From NCBI GenBank assembly GCA_020636005.1, contig JACJYR010000003.1:372001-436000 (forward strand): 64,000 nt of DNA, written 5' to 3'. The notes beneath the pieces were generated by a model. That model did no database searches. It was not told where the DNA came from and saw nothing but the letters and a program-made list of their open reading frames with translations. Positions 1 through 8,972 of the stretch are shown piece by piece. A program made the position numbers and the translations under genes. Every line of letters begins with the position of its first letter. Within the stretch, counting starts at the first letter, position 1. This stretch comes from Lewinellaceae bacterium (GTDB taxonomy: Bacteria; Bacteroidota; Bacteroidia; Chitinophagales; Saprospiraceae).

Positions 1-1
1 T

Positions 2-1528
2 TACCAGAAATTGCTTCGGTGGGCATTCCGCCACCCAATTATCAGTCTGTTGGCGACAGCACTCATTTTCTTCGGCAGCCTGATGCTGGTGCCGAAAATC
101 GGGTTTAGCCTCTTCCCGCTTTCTGAAAAACCGATGTTCGTCATTGATGTAGAAGCGCCACTCGGCAGCAATATGGACAAAGTGGACACCGTGGTGGTGG
201 AAATTGAGAAAAGATTGTTGTCTGACAAAGGCGTAAGAACAGTGGCGACCAACATTGGCAAAGGGAACCCAAGGGTTTATTACAATGAATTCCAGCGGGA
301 AAACTCCCCGAACTACGCCCAGCTTTTTGTGCAGGTAGATCCGGAGTTTACCGTTCCGGAGATCACGGCTTTTTTAGATACGCTCCGGGCTGAATTTGCC
401 GACTATCCAGGTGCGAAAATCGTGTTGAAACAGTTCCAACAAGGCGCACCGGTGGAGGCACCCATTGAATTCCGGCTGCTGGGCGAAAACCTCGACACCC
501 TGCGGCGGCTCTCGTTTATGGTGGAAGATTTGATGAAAAAAACGCAAGGGACATTGTACGTCGAAAATGCCCTGGCCACCCAGAAAACCGATCTTGAAAT
601 TGTGGTCAATAAAGACAAAGCGGGGCTGCTCGGCATCCCGTTGGCGGAAGTGGCAAAAACGGTGCGGCTCGGCATTGCCGGCCTGGAAACGGGCAAGTTC
701 CGCAACGACGAAGGGGAGGAGTTTGCCATCAATGTCCGCACCGCCAAAAACGAAGAGGAGGCGTTGGAGGCTTTTTCCAAAATGTACATCACTTCGCTCG
801 GCGGAGCGTTGATCCCGCTGTCGCAAATAGCCAGGGTGGAACTACAGACTTCGCCTTCCGTTATCCGCCACTTCAACAAGGAGCGCTTTGCAGGGGTGAC
901 GTCCTTTGTGAAAACAGGCTACAACACCGATGCACTGACCGATGCGTTGATTGAAAAACTGGAAGCTTCGAAGTTCCCCAAAGGCTACTCCTTCGTGGCG
1001 GCAGGCGAGCGGGAGAGCCGGGAGGAAAGCTTTGGCGGCATGGAGACCATTGTGATCATCGCCCTGTTCGGGCTGCTTGCCATTCTTATCCTTGAATTCC
1101 GGACGTTTAAAAGCACACTTATTGTGTTGTCCGTTATTCCTTTGGGCATGGTCGGGGCATTTGTCACCTTGTTTTTGGTAGGTGAAACACTGTCTTTTGT
1201 GGCCACCATCGGCATGATTGCCCTGGTCGGCATCGAGATAAAAAACTCCATTTTCCTGGTGGACTACACCAATCAATTGCGGGAGCAGGGCATGCCGTTG
1301 GAGCAGGCTATTCTGGAAGGAGCAGAGACCCGTTTCCTCCCCATTTTCCTCACGACGCTGACGGCCATCGGTGGCCTGACACCACTGGTACTGGAGGATT
1401 CGCCGCTGATTTCACCGTTGGCCTGGGTGATTATTGGTGGGTTGATTAGTTCGCTGATGTTGAGCCGGATTGTGACGCCGCTGTTGTACAAGCTGTTGCC
1501 TCCGAGGGTGGTGGTGAAGGAGGGGTAG
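2..1528 (+). CDS. RND family efflux transporter, C-terminal half (5' end outside window)
   Basis: This is the C-terminal portion of an inner-membrane resistance-nodulation-division pump (AcrB/MexF type) that drives proton-coupled export with a periplasmic adaptor and an outer-membrane channel. The frame is already open at base 2, so the gene starts upstream; the TTG at 11 is internal. About 508 residues are visible: one transmembrane helix near the beginning (HPIISLLATALIFFGSLM), a periplasmic porter region, then five closely spaced hydrophobic helices from about residue 345 to the end. This order matches the second half (TM7-12) of an RND protein. The GIEIKNSIFLVDYTNQLRE stretch is the conserved loop and helix after TM10 of the family. 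The substrate cannot be told from this half. Confidence 0.93.
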   Translation, partial: YQKLLRWAFRHPIISLLATALIFFGSLMLVPKIGFSLFPLSEKPMFVIDVEAPLGSNMDKVDTVVVEIEKRLLSDKGVRTVATNIGKGNPRVYYNEFQRENSPNYAQLFVQVDPEFTVPEITAFLDTLRAEFADYPGAKIVLKQFQQGAPVEAPIEFRLLGENLDTLRRLSFMVEDLMKKTQGTLYVENALATQKTDLEIVVNKDKAGLLGIPLAEVAKTVRLGIAGLETGKFRNDEGEEFAINVRTAKNEEEALEAFSKMYITSLGGALIPLSQIARVELQTSPSVIRHFNKERFAGVTSFVKTGYNTDALTDALIEKLEASKFPKGYSFVAAGERESREESFGGMETIVIIALFGLLAILILEFRTFKSTLIVLSVIPLGMVGAFVTLFLVGETLSFVATIGMIALVGIEIKNSIFLVDYTNQLREQGMPLEQAILEGAETRFLPIFLTTLTAIGGLTPLVLEDSPLISPLAWVIIGGLISSLMLSRIVTPLLYKLLPPRVVVKEG

Positions 1529-1594
1529 GTACAAGGGGAATTGGCTTGTCCAAAACCTTTATGTTCACCGTTAGTTACAGTAAGAAACTACCTT

Positions 1595-1999
1595 ATGAAA
1601 TACCTTCTATTGTACGTCTCTACTGCCATTATTTTCTTTTCCATAGACATGCTTTGGCTCGGTGTAGTGGCCAAAGACTTTTACCGGGAAAAACTGGGCT
1701 ACCTCATGGCGGATAATGTCAACTGGATGGCCGCAGTTATTTTTTACCTGCTATACATTGGGGGGATTTTGTACTTCGCTATTGTACCTGGCCTAAGGGA
1801 GGGTAATTGGCAAGCGGCTCTCATCCAGGGTGGCCTGTTTGGCTTTTTCTGCTATGCAACCTATGATTTGACCAACCTGGCAACACTTAGAGACTGGCCG
1901 ATAAGCGTAGTCTTCGTTGATATTTGCTGGGGGATTGTCCTGACCGGGGGAGTTGCTTTTCTGTCTTTTTGGGCAGGAAAAAAACTTGGGCTTTCTTGA
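1595..1999 (+). CDS. DUF2177 family small membrane protein
   Basis: This is an integral membrane protein of 134 residues with four predicted helices, including MKYLLLYVSTAIIFFSIDML at the N terminus, a GILYFAIVPG segment and a last helix around SVVFVDICWGIVLTGGVAF. The spacing and the GFFCYATYDLTNLATLRDW stretch match the DUF2177 family, whose function is unknown. An upstream TTG-type start would add 18 residues of non-hydrophobic sequence, so the ATG directly before the first helix was chosen. It lies 66 bp after the RND gene on the same strand and could be co-transcribed, but nothing links it to efflux. Confidence 0.85.
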   Translation: MKYLLLYVSTAIIFFSIDMLWLGVVAKDFYREKLGYLMADNVNWMAAVIFYLLYIGGILYFAIVPGLREGNWQAALIQGGLFGFFCYATYDLTNLATLRDWPISVVFVDICWGIVLTGGVAFLSFWAGKKLGLS

Positions 2000-2110
2000 A
2001 AAGCAACGTTTTTTCGAAAATGTGGGCGATGAGCCTTTAGAAGAAAAGCGATGGCTGCAAGTATGCCCACATCTACTAAAAACTGCCGATACCCGCTGTG
2101 GAAGGCAAAA

Positions 2111-2141
2111 AAAAAGCATTACCGGAAAGATAATGCTTTTT
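2111..2141 (-). terminator. Intrinsic terminator of tRNA-His
   Basis: A perfect 11-bp inverted repeat (AAAAAGCATTA and TAATGCTTTTT, 9-nt loop) begins one base beyond the 3' end of the tRNA. Read on the minus strand it ends in a run of five U. Because it is symmetrical it could also end transcripts coming from the DUF2177 gene on the plus strand. Confidence 0.75.
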
Positions 2142-2142
2142 G

Positions 2143-2216
2143 TCCCCTCGAGTGGGCTCGAACCACTGACCTCCGGAACCACAATCCGGCGCTCTAACCA
2201 ACTGAGCTACAAGGGG
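2143..2216 (-). tRNA. tRNA-His (GTG), no encoded G-1, A73
   Basis: All four arms fold: acceptor CCCCTTG with CGAGGGG (one T-G wobble), D stem GCTC/GAGC, anticodon stem CCGGA/TCCGG around loop TTGTGGT with anticodon GTG, and T stem AGTGG/CCACT around TTCGAGC. CCA is not encoded. Position -1 is T and the discriminator (position 73) is A, so the G-1:C73 pair expected of most bacterial tRNA-His is absent from the gene. The T at -1 could only pair with A73. A promoter lies 45-50 bp upstream and a terminator follows directly. Confidence 0.93.
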
Positions 2217-2267
2217 AGGAAACTGATGAAAATAAGTCAAAGAGTTGGCCCGTTTTCAAAAGCGGTG

Positions 2268-2299
2268 CAAATGTAGAAATAGTTCCGATTTGTTCCAAA
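2268..2299 (-). promoter_or_regulatory. Bacteroidota-type promoter of tRNA-His
   Basis: Reading the minus strand, TTTG (2296-2299) is followed by exactly 20 bases and then TACATTTG (2268-2275). This fits the Bacteroidota sigma-ABfr consensus TTTG-N19/21-TAnnTTTG. The expected transcription start falls about 45 nt before the mature 5' end of tRNA-His, leaving a leader for RNase P to remove. Confidence 0.7.
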
Positions 2300-2444
2300 T
2301 ACTTAAAAGCGGTTGGAAAAAAATAAAGGGCTGCCACGTGGCACACCCTTCAAAAGTTGAGAAAAAATACCCTTTCATTAAAATGGGGGAGGTATTTTTT
2401 TAGGGGTCAATATTTTGGAAAAATCCAGTAGCACCCTTTCAATT

Positions 2445-4496
2445 TCAATTTCCGCTCAGGACAATTTTCCTTGAATATACCTTTCCACCCTGGTTGATTT
2501 GAAGGAAGTAATTGCCGGGGCCGTTTTGGGAGATGTCAACATAGTCGTTGAAGTCCCCTGAAAATTTCCCCAGGTCGTATTCGTAAATGGCCCGGCCTGC
2601 CGTGTTAAATACCCTGACCACTGTTTTTCCTTCGCTGGCCAGGTTGAATTTCAGTTCAAACATGCCCATAGTAGGGTTTGGGCTGAGGCTCAACCGTTCC
2701 ACGGCAAGGTTTCCGGAAGAAGGGATTTCTATCCCCTTGCTTTTCAGGTTGCTTTCCTCAGCGGAAGAAACATTCTCCAGTGCGACCTTTGCATTGGCGA
2801 CCTCCATCCTAGGGCTGCCCTCATCCCCGTTGCGGTTGTTCCACATGGGGTTGTCAAAGCTTTTTGTCCAATCAAATGCATTGCCCATGTTGATGGAAAT
2901 ATTCTCCTTTTTGCCACAGTCGCAATCGTCGCAATTTTTGGATTCAGCGTAAGATTTAATGGGTTGGGATGCTTTCATGTTTTTCCCATCCCTCAAGAAT
3001 TCAATGGCAATCGTTTCGCCGGGCGAGAGCATGTTGATGGCAGTCGTTATGTCAGTCCAATCCACCATCGTGTAGCCGTTGATGGACAGGATGATGTCGC
3101 CTTTTTGCAGCCCTATTTCCATAGCAGTTGAGTTTTTTACGGGGCTTATTTTAACGCCGTTCAGGTCGTCCTGTCCATCCTCATAGAATTGGTTGATGCC
3201 CAGGAAGGGATCTTCGCAACTGTTCCGGCTTACCTTTACCGCATCGGCATGGTTGCCAAAAGTTAGCTGGGTGGTGTTTTTTTTGCCTTTTCTAATAAAG
3301 TGGATGGTAGCTTGATCGCCGGGCTGGTATTTGGTCAAAATTCCCCCGAGGCTTTGTTTTTCCCCAACCCTGTATTCATCGATGCCGAAAATATAATCGA
3401 AAGGTTTGAGGCCTGCTTTTTCTGCGCCGGTGTTTTTCAGGATGCCTGTAATGTAGCTCCCGTAGGGGTTGTCGAAGCCGAGTTTATTGGCTTTTTCTTC
3501 TGAAATCCTTTCAATATACACGCCCAGGAATGCACGGCCTTCTTCTGTTTCTTCCTGTTGGTCCCAATCAAAATCCCCTTCCTCAGCTTTCCATTCCCAA
3601 TCAGTTGAGCTTTCAGGATAGACTTCCTCGTAAGATTTTATGGTCTGGTGGGCATTGGCTTCCTCGCCATTGCGGGCGTACACGACTTCCACTTCCTCCC
3701 CAGGTTTCATGTTGCTGACGGCAATTTCCACATCTTCCCAGTCGAGGATGGGGTAGCCATTGATGCCTTTGATGACATCGCCGTCCTGGAGGCCCATTTC
3801 GGCTGCCGTGCTGTTTTCCACCACATCAACGGAGGCGCCGTTCATGTCGTTGGGGTCTTCGTCATCGTTGGGGCTGACACCGAGAAAGGCCCTTTGATCG
3901 TCCTCGTTCCATTGCCAGTCCTGCTCTTCGTAGCTGCGCAATTTCACCGAAAGCGTGATCGGTTTGCCCTGGCGGTAAAGGTGAAGTGTTACTTCCTCCC
4001 CTGGTTTATAGTCTTCGATAATATCAGACAGACCCTGATTGTCGCTCGTGCGCTGCTCGTTGACACCATAGATATAATCGAATGGCTGGAGGCCAGCCTC
4101 CTGCGCTGCGGAGCCATCGATAATTTTGGTGACGTAGCTTCCGAAGAGGTTGCTGAAGCCTAATTTCCTGGCTTTTTCATCGGTAAGTCCACTCGACTCG
4201 ATGCCCAGGAAAACGACATCAGGGCAACTGACGGCCCTGACCCTGTGGGGGAATTGCTCCAAGGTGGGCCTCCACTTGCGGTTCCATTGCCGCTCGGCGG
4301 CCTCAGCATAACGGTCTGCGGCCACTTCCCATTTGGCTGCTGTGCGTTCAGCTTGCCGGGCCGCCCGCTCGGCGATCCTTTCCGCCCTTTCCGCCAGGCG
4401 TTCGCCGAATTCGTCCCAGTTGTTCTCCCTCGTTTGTGCAAAATGGCCAGGGGAAGAAATAAGAAATGCGAGCATTAAACTGAATAAATATTTCAT
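2445..4496 (-). CDS. Secreted four-PDZ protein with T9SS type A sorting domain
   Basis: This exported protein of 683 residues has a signal peptide (MKYLFSLMLAFLISSPGHFA), then a charged helical stretch with an AERAERIAERAARQAER repeat (about 35-75). Four PDZ domains follow at roughly 90-185, 200-290, 320-420 and 430-520. PDZ1 resembles PDZ3 (both carry GSYxT near a PFDYIxG motif) and PDZ2 resembles PDZ4 (both carry a GDxIxxINGY motif), so a two-PDZ unit was duplicated. A CDDCDCG cysteine cluster follows PDZ4. The last 80 residues (SLSPNPTMGMFELKFN to the end) are a T9SS type A sorting domain. No protease domain is present, so a scaffold or peptide-binding role at the cell surface is inferred. 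The ATG precedes the signal peptide directly. Confidence 0.85.
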   Translation of the reverse strand: MKYLFSLMLAFLISSPGHFAQTRENNWDEFGERLAERAERIAERAARQAERTAAKWEVAADRYAEAAERQWNRKWRPTLEQFPHRVRAVSCPDVVFLGIESSGLTDEKARKLGFSNLFGSYVTKIIDGSAAQEAGLQPFDYIYGVNEQRTSDNQGLSDIIEDYKPGEEVTLHLYRQGKPITLSVKLRSYEEQDWQWNEDDQRAFLGVSPNDDEDPNDMNGASVDVVENSTAAEMGLQDGDVIKGINGYPILDWEDVEIAVSNMKPGEEVEVVYARNGEEANAHQTIKSYEEVYPESSTDWEWKAEEGDFDWDQQEETEEGRAFLGVYIERISEEKANKLGFDNPYGSYITGILKNTGAEKAGLKPFDYIFGIDEYRVGEKQSLGGILTKYQPGDQATIHFIRKGKKNTTQLTFGNHADAVKVSRNSCEDPFLGINQFYEDGQDDLNGVKISPVKNSTAMEIGLQKGDIILSINGYTMVDWTDITTAINMLSPGETIAIEFLRDGKNMKASQPIKSYAESKNCDDCDCGKKENISINMGNAFDWTKSFDNPMWNNRNGDEGSPRMEVANAKVALENVSSAEESNLKSKGIEIPSSGNLAVERLSLSPNPTMGMFELKFNLASEGKTVVRVFNTAGRAIYEYDLGKFSGDFNDYVDISQNGPGNYFLQINQGGKVYSRKIVLSGN

Positions 4497-4775
4497 AACC
4501 TGATATTGAGGATCGGTTGGAAAATAAATTGACCATCCTATTTTAAAAACCTCCTTTTCTCACCCTGGAAAGGCTTGCGGGTTTCTGAAATAGAAATGAT
4601 TCAATTAATTTCCTTTGTATAAGATAGTTGAGATTAGTAGTCAAAAGGCTAAGTTTTCAATACAAATGACAGATAGGCCAGAAGAAAGTTGCACAAAAAG
4701 AAACGGTTGGATTCCTAATTTTGGCGCTCCATTCTGCCGGCATTCCCAGGATGCGATTGTTTAAAAACTCTACCT

Positions 4776-6137
4776 ATGTCAAAGTCGATTTGGTCCTTCC
4801 TTTTCCTGGCTGCCCTGCTGGGTTCCTGCAAAACAAAGCAGCCTGTACGCCCCGATGAGTATTATGAAAACCTAAGCCTGGAGCCGGAGCCTTCCACCAT
4901 TAATATTCCCATCCGTTTGTATAAAAACGATCTGCTGAAAGGCATTACTGGAGAACTTGGAAGCGTGCTGTACGAAGACAAAAACCTGGCAGACGATGGC
5001 ATGATGATGAAAGTCACCCGACGGGATGGTTTGACACTGAACGTTGACAGCCAGGAAATTACCTACACCGTGCCCATGGATTTATGGGTAAAAAAAGATG
5101 TGGCCATTTCGACGGTGGAGGCGGAAGGCTCTCTTTCGCTTGATTTTATCACCCAATTCCATATCAAAAACGACTGGTCGCTCGAAACAAAGACCGCCGT
5201 CAGCGGCTATCATTGGCTGAGGGAACCGGTCGTGAAGCTTGGATTTGCAAACCTTCCTGTCACTTCCATCGCCAATGTGTTTATCAACCAGACCAAGCAG
5301 GATTTTGCTGCCACGATTGACCAGGAGGTAAACGATATGCTCGACCTGAAAAAAGAAATCGAAAACGTTTGGCAGGAAATCAACCAGCCTTTTCTGATTT
5401 CGGAAGAATACGCTACCTGGCTGGTGCTGAACCCCCAGTCCATCTCCATGACGCCATTTACCACAAAAGGAGACCGCATCGAAGGCATCTTGTCAGTGGT
5501 GACCAGGCCTACAGTTTTTTTGGGTGAAAAACCTCCGGCAAGGCCCATCGGGAAAATACCGGCCTTCCAGCAAGGGCAATCCGATGGCGAAGATTTTACC
5601 CTTTTCCTCAGCACGGAAATCCCGTTTAAAGAAGCCGAACGCCTGACTAAAGAGAACATGATCGGCGAAACTTTTAGCTACGCCAACAAGCATGTGAAAG
5701 TGGAGGACGTGGAACTCTATGGCCAGGGCAACAAACTGGTTATCAACACCCAGCTTTCAGGCGACTACAACGGAAATGTTTATTTTACGGGCAAGCCGGA
5801 ATACAATGCAAGAAAAAACCGCATCGAAATGACGAACGTGGATTTCGATTTTACCTCCAAAAAAGCCCTGATGAAAAGTGCCAGTTGGCTCTTCAAGGGC
5901 ACGCTCAAAAAGAAGGTGCAGGAGAGCCTCGATTTTTACCTGCGGGAAAACCTGGACGAAACAAAAAATGCCATCCAGCAGGAGTTTGAAAACTACGAAC
6001 TGGCCCCCGGCATCAGCATGAAGGCAAATTTGAACGAGCTGAATGTTTCGCACGTGTACATCGCCACCGAGGGCATCAGGGTGCGCATCGGTATGAACGG
6101 TAATCTGAACGTTGACGTGAAAGGGCTGGGTAAATAA
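4776..6137 (+). CDS. DUF4403 family lipoprotein
   Basis: The N terminus is a lipoprotein signal with lipobox LLGSC (Cys about residue 18), placing the 453-residue protein on a membrane facing the periplasm. The rest matches DUF4403 of Bacteroidota: an early beta-rich segment (INIPIRLYKNDLLKGITGEL), the central QEINQPFLISEEYATWLVLN region, and a C-terminal repeat of the same fold that ends in a hydrophobic strand pattern. The domain may bind lipids, but its function is not established. A TAATTTTG box (4716-4723) lies 52 bp before the ATG and could be a -7 element, although the -33 box is poor. It is transcribed away from the PDZ gene. Confidence 0.85.
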   Translation: MSKSIWSFLFLAALLGSCKTKQPVRPDEYYENLSLEPEPSTINIPIRLYKNDLLKGITGELGSVLYEDKNLADDGMMMKVTRRDGLTLNVDSQEITYTVPMDLWVKKDVAISTVEAEGSLSLDFITQFHIKNDWSLETKTAVSGYHWLREPVVKLGFANLPVTSIANVFINQTKQDFAATIDQEVNDMLDLKKEIENVWQEINQPFLISEEYATWLVLNPQSISMTPFTTKGDRIEGILSVVTRPTVFLGEKPPARPIGKIPAFQQGQSDGEDFTLFLSTEIPFKEAERLTKENMIGETFSYANKHVKVEDVELYGQGNKLVINTQLSGDYNGNVYFTGKPEYNARKNRIEMTNVDFDFTSKKALMKSASWLFKGTLKKKVQESLDFYLRENLDETKNAIQQEFENYELAPGISMKANLNELNVSHVYIATEGIRVRIGMNGNLNVDVKGLGK

Positions 6138-6204
6138 GATTTTATCTGGGAGATATTGCGGTAAAATTATGGATATTGCCGTCTTCTATCATTTTACCCA
6201 ATAA

Positions 6205-6313
6205 GTAGCGATGAAAAAATAACTTCACCATTTTGATATTGAAAACCCCAGCAATGGAGGTGTTTTTTTAAAATAATCCCGATGTGAAATCGGAATTATT
6301 TTTCCTTCGATCC
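6205..6313 (+). repeat. 109-bp MITE-like element, copy R1
   Basis: The element runs from GTAGCGATGAAAAAATAAC to CCTTCGATCC. Its ends are imperfect inverted repeats (CGATGAAAAAATAA against CGAAGGAAAAATAA). Inside are a first hairpin around AAAACCCC and a second palindrome AATAATCCCGAT-GTGAA-ATCGGAATTATT followed by T5, which resembles a terminator. It is flanked by TAA on the left and TAA on the right. It separates the DUF4403 gene from the next lipoprotein gene. Confidence 0.88.
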
Positions 6314-6445
6314 TAAACAACTTTGTGCAATTTTTTTCTAATTTGGAAAAAGAGCCTTAATCCACTGGGCCTAAATAAGGATTAACATTTGCAACCGGGC
6401 AGACCTCCTTCTGTATCTAAAACAGTAACAATCAAAATTAATAAC

Positions 6446-7180
6446 ATGCACCTAACTCGTCTCTTTATGTTTTTCACAGCCATGCTATTGGTTTCCTGCA
6501 CTAATAGCAATACGCAAAATACCACGAAAGAAAATGCCGAAGAGAAGGCTGTCGAAACTCCTGCGGTTACCGAACCCGTAGCCATTGACACCGTAGTGAC
6601 CCCTGACGGCTACCAAAAACTCGGACAAGCCGCCGGCGATCTGGACAAGGACGGAACGGATGAACAAGCCTTCGTCTTCGATACAGGAAACAACACTGAC
6701 TTAGGCACGGAGCGGGTACTGCAGATTTTTAAAAATTCGGGCGATACCTGGACATTGTGGCACAAATCTATTGGTGCGGTTTTGCCCAGCGAAAGCGGGG
6801 GCGTTTTAGGCGATCCCTTCCAGGAAGTGAAGATAGAGAATGGCTGCATTGTCATTTCCCACTTTGGTGGCAGCCGGGAGAAATGGGCCTACACGCACAG
6901 GTTCAGGTTCCAGGATGGCTCCTGGCAACTGATAGGCGCTACCGTGAACATCGGCGCTCCTTGCGAGCAATGGGAAAACATTGACTACAACCTGTCAACC
7001 GGTAAAATAAAATATGAGAAGGAAATCGAAAATTGCGAGGGCGGGGAAGACAATGTGAAGACTACCAAAGAAACTAAGGATTTTGTGAAAAAATTACCGG
7101 TGCTTCCCGCTATGGATGGGTTCAGGCCAGGTGAAAACAAATTAATGCTGCCGGGCCTGAAAGCACAATTTTATTATTGA
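6446..7180 (+). CDS. Lipoprotein of unknown function with a DxDxDG-like motif
   Basis: This is a 244-residue lipoprotein. The ATG chosen is followed by MHLTRLFMFFTAMLLVSC, an ideal lipoprotein signal, whereas the longer frame from 6389 adds 19 polar residues. After a T/E-rich linker (about 20-50) comes GDLDKDGTDEQAFVFD, resembling the calcium-binding loop of FG-GAP/VCBS repeats, and then a beta-rich globular domain with Cys-containing IENGCIVISHFGG and GAPCEQW segments. I do not recognise a characterised family. It stands alone between repeat R1 and a long non-coding stretch. Confidence 0.75.
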   Translation: MHLTRLFMFFTAMLLVSCTNSNTQNTTKENAEEKAVETPAVTEPVAIDTVVTPDGYQKLGQAAGDLDKDGTDEQAFVFDTGNNTDLGTERVLQIFKNSGDTWTLWHKSIGAVLPSESGGVLGDPFQEVKIENGCIVISHFGGSREKWAYTHRFRFQDGSWQLIGATVNIGAPCEQWENIDYNLSTGKIKYEKEIENCEGGEDNVKTTKETKDFVKKLPVLPAMDGFRPGENKLMLPGLKAQFYY

Positions 7181-7843
7181 CGTTGTTGGCCAATGAGTGC
7201 ATGCAACTGGGAAAAAATTTTACGGGTACAGAACGCCAGGCTGTAAACAGCAAAAGCCCGGTTCGCAGTAAAAAACAAAACAATATGTACTCATTATTTT
7301 TTTGAAAAAATCTTTCTTCCGGATTTGACCTTTAATCGAAAACCCCCTACCTTGCCCGTATCAAAAAACACAGTAAAACGATACTGTGGAAAAGACACGA
7401 CCGCACAAGTACAAACTTTAATGTTTTGACTCAACATTTCTCACGTTAGGGTTTTGATTTGGAATGCGACTAGGGCGGGCCTCGACCGTTGACTTGTCCG
7501 GTTCCCTCCCTTCCCCCCAAACGGGGTCGGCAGGGACGAGAGGATTACCGAAATCATTCCGACTACCTTATCCATGAATCCTGGGGTCTAAAACGCCTCA
7601 CGTGCTTGTGTGGTTTTTTTATTTCCTTCCTCCGCAAAAATTGCCCCTCCGTCCCGCCTTTTGTCCTGATTTCCTTTGTTTTAGTGTATAAATTGATGTT
7701 TTTTGGCCTGCATTGTTTACCTTTCCAACATGGTTTGGCAACTACCTGTCATTTCACCGATAGTCAAAATCCAAAACATTTCGACCATTGTTTTACAGGC
7801 AGCCAAATTTTCAAATTCATCACCATCAAAATAATATATCATC
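7181..7843. other. 663-bp intergenic region without a recognisable gene
   Basis: No convincing start plus codon pattern is present. The only long frame (from 7489) runs into the following gene out of frame and has no coding character. The stretch is T-rich, with C-rich patches near 7500-7530 (CCCCAAACGGGG) and a weak hairpin before a T7 run near 7610. The size is large for this genome, so a long leader or a small RNA is possible, but nothing specific could be identified. Confidence 0.5.
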
Positions 7844-8776
7844 ATGGAAATCACATTGCTAATTCCCCTTGTCCTTGCTTTTATCGTTTTATCGTCCGGC
7901 CTGTTCACCGTAAAGCAACAAACGGCTTTTATCGTGCAGCGCCTCGGAAAATTTCACAGCGTCCGCCATGCGGGCCTTCAATTCAAGATTCCTTTTGTGG
8001 ACTTGATTGCCGGCAAGATCAGCTTGAAAATACAGCAACTGGATGTGATGGTGGAGACCAAGACCAAAGACAATGTCTTTGTGGGCCTGAAAGTGTCCGT
8101 TCAGTACCGGATTCTGGAAAATGCCATCTACGATGCCTTCTACAAACTGCACAATCCTGGCGAACAGATTACCGCCTACATTTTTGACACGGTGCGTGCC
8201 GAAGTGCCTAAGATGAAACTGGACGATGTGTTCGAGCGCAAAGACGACATCGCCATGGCCATCCGGCGGGAGCTTTCCGAAGCAATGAACGAATATGGCT
8301 ATGACATCGTCAAGGCCCTGGTCACCGACATTGACCCTGCAGCAGAAGTGAAGCAGGCCATGAACCACATCAATGCCGCCGACCGGCGGAAAACAGCAGC
8401 CGAATTCGAGGGCGAGGCCGAAAAAATCCGCATCGTGGCCAAGGCAAAAGCCGAGGCAGAAAGCAAGCGGTTGCAGGGCCAGGGCATCGCCGACCAGCGC
8501 CGTGAAATAGCCAAAGGCCTGGAAGATAGTGTTGAAATCCTGAACAAAGTGGGCATCAACTCGCAGGAAGCCTCTGCGCTGATAGTCATCACCCAGCATT
8601 ACGACACGCTGCAATCCGTGGCCGAGCATTCAAAAAGCACCTTGATCCTGTTGCCGAATGCCCCAACCTCGGCCAGCGATATGCTGACGCAAATGGTCAC
8701 CTCGTTCACCGCCGTGCAGGAACTTGGCGAGACCAACAAGAGTGCGCCCACCCTCGCCAATGGCAGCAAAAATTAA
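7844..8776 (+). CDS. SPFH/band 7 (stomatin-like) membrane protein
   Basis: The 310-residue protein has one N-terminal membrane helix (LLIPLVLAFIVLSSGLFTV, residues 4-22) followed by an SPFH/band 7 domain (about 25-190; TVKQQTAFIVQRLGKF, HAGLQFKIPFVD) and an Ala/Glu/Lys-rich coiled coil (about 195-250, with EAEKIRIVAKAKAEAESK) typical of flotillin/stomatin-like oligomers. It looks closest to the plant HIR or slipin branch. Such proteins form ring-shaped membrane scaffolds and often modulate membrane proteases. No NfeD partner is adjacent, so its client is unknown. A strong terminator follows. Confidence 0.9.
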   Translation: MEITLLIPLVLAFIVLSSGLFTVKQQTAFIVQRLGKFHSVRHAGLQFKIPFVDLIAGKISLKIQQLDVMVETKTKDNVFVGLKVSVQYRILENAIYDAFYKLHNPGEQITAYIFDTVRAEVPKMKLDDVFERKDDIAMAIRRELSEAMNEYGYDIVKALVTDIDPAAEVKQAMNHINAADRRKTAAEFEGEAEKIRIVAKAKAEAESKRLQGQGIADQRREIAKGLEDSVEILNKVGINSQEASALIVITQHYDTLQSVAEHSKSTLILLPNAPTSASDMLTQMVTSFTAVQELGETNKSAPTLANGSKN

Positions 8777-8789
8777 ATAACTTACCGCA

Positions 8790-8817
8790 AAGCCCGGCCC
8801 TCGTGCCGGGCTTTTTT
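8790..8817 (+). terminator. Intrinsic terminator after the SPFH gene
   Basis: A GC-rich stem AAGCCCGGC / GCCGGGCTT with a short loop is followed by T7. It sits 14 bp after the SPFH stop codon on the same strand. Confidence 0.85.
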
Positions 8818-8972
8818 TCCTTCCCTGTCAACTATTTACCATTTCTTGCCAAAGTATCCGGGGCCAACAAAAAAACCTGCCTATTTTTGGCCAGGTCAGT
8901 ATTGCCTGTTCTTGCCATTTCCCCTGAACTATACAGCACATTTTCCCTTTTTGAAAAAACAAAAACAGATGT

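Noticed and set aside
1953..2276. 107-codon plus-strand frame after the DUF2177 gene
   Set aside because: It runs through the terminator and the entire tRNA-His gene on the other strand; the apparent peptide is the translation of the tRNA complement.
7489..8187. Open frame of 232 codons on the plus strand
   Set aside because: It overlaps the SPFH gene out of frame for over 300 bp, is rich in Cys, His and Phe, has no family resemblance and starts in a C-rich non-coding patch.
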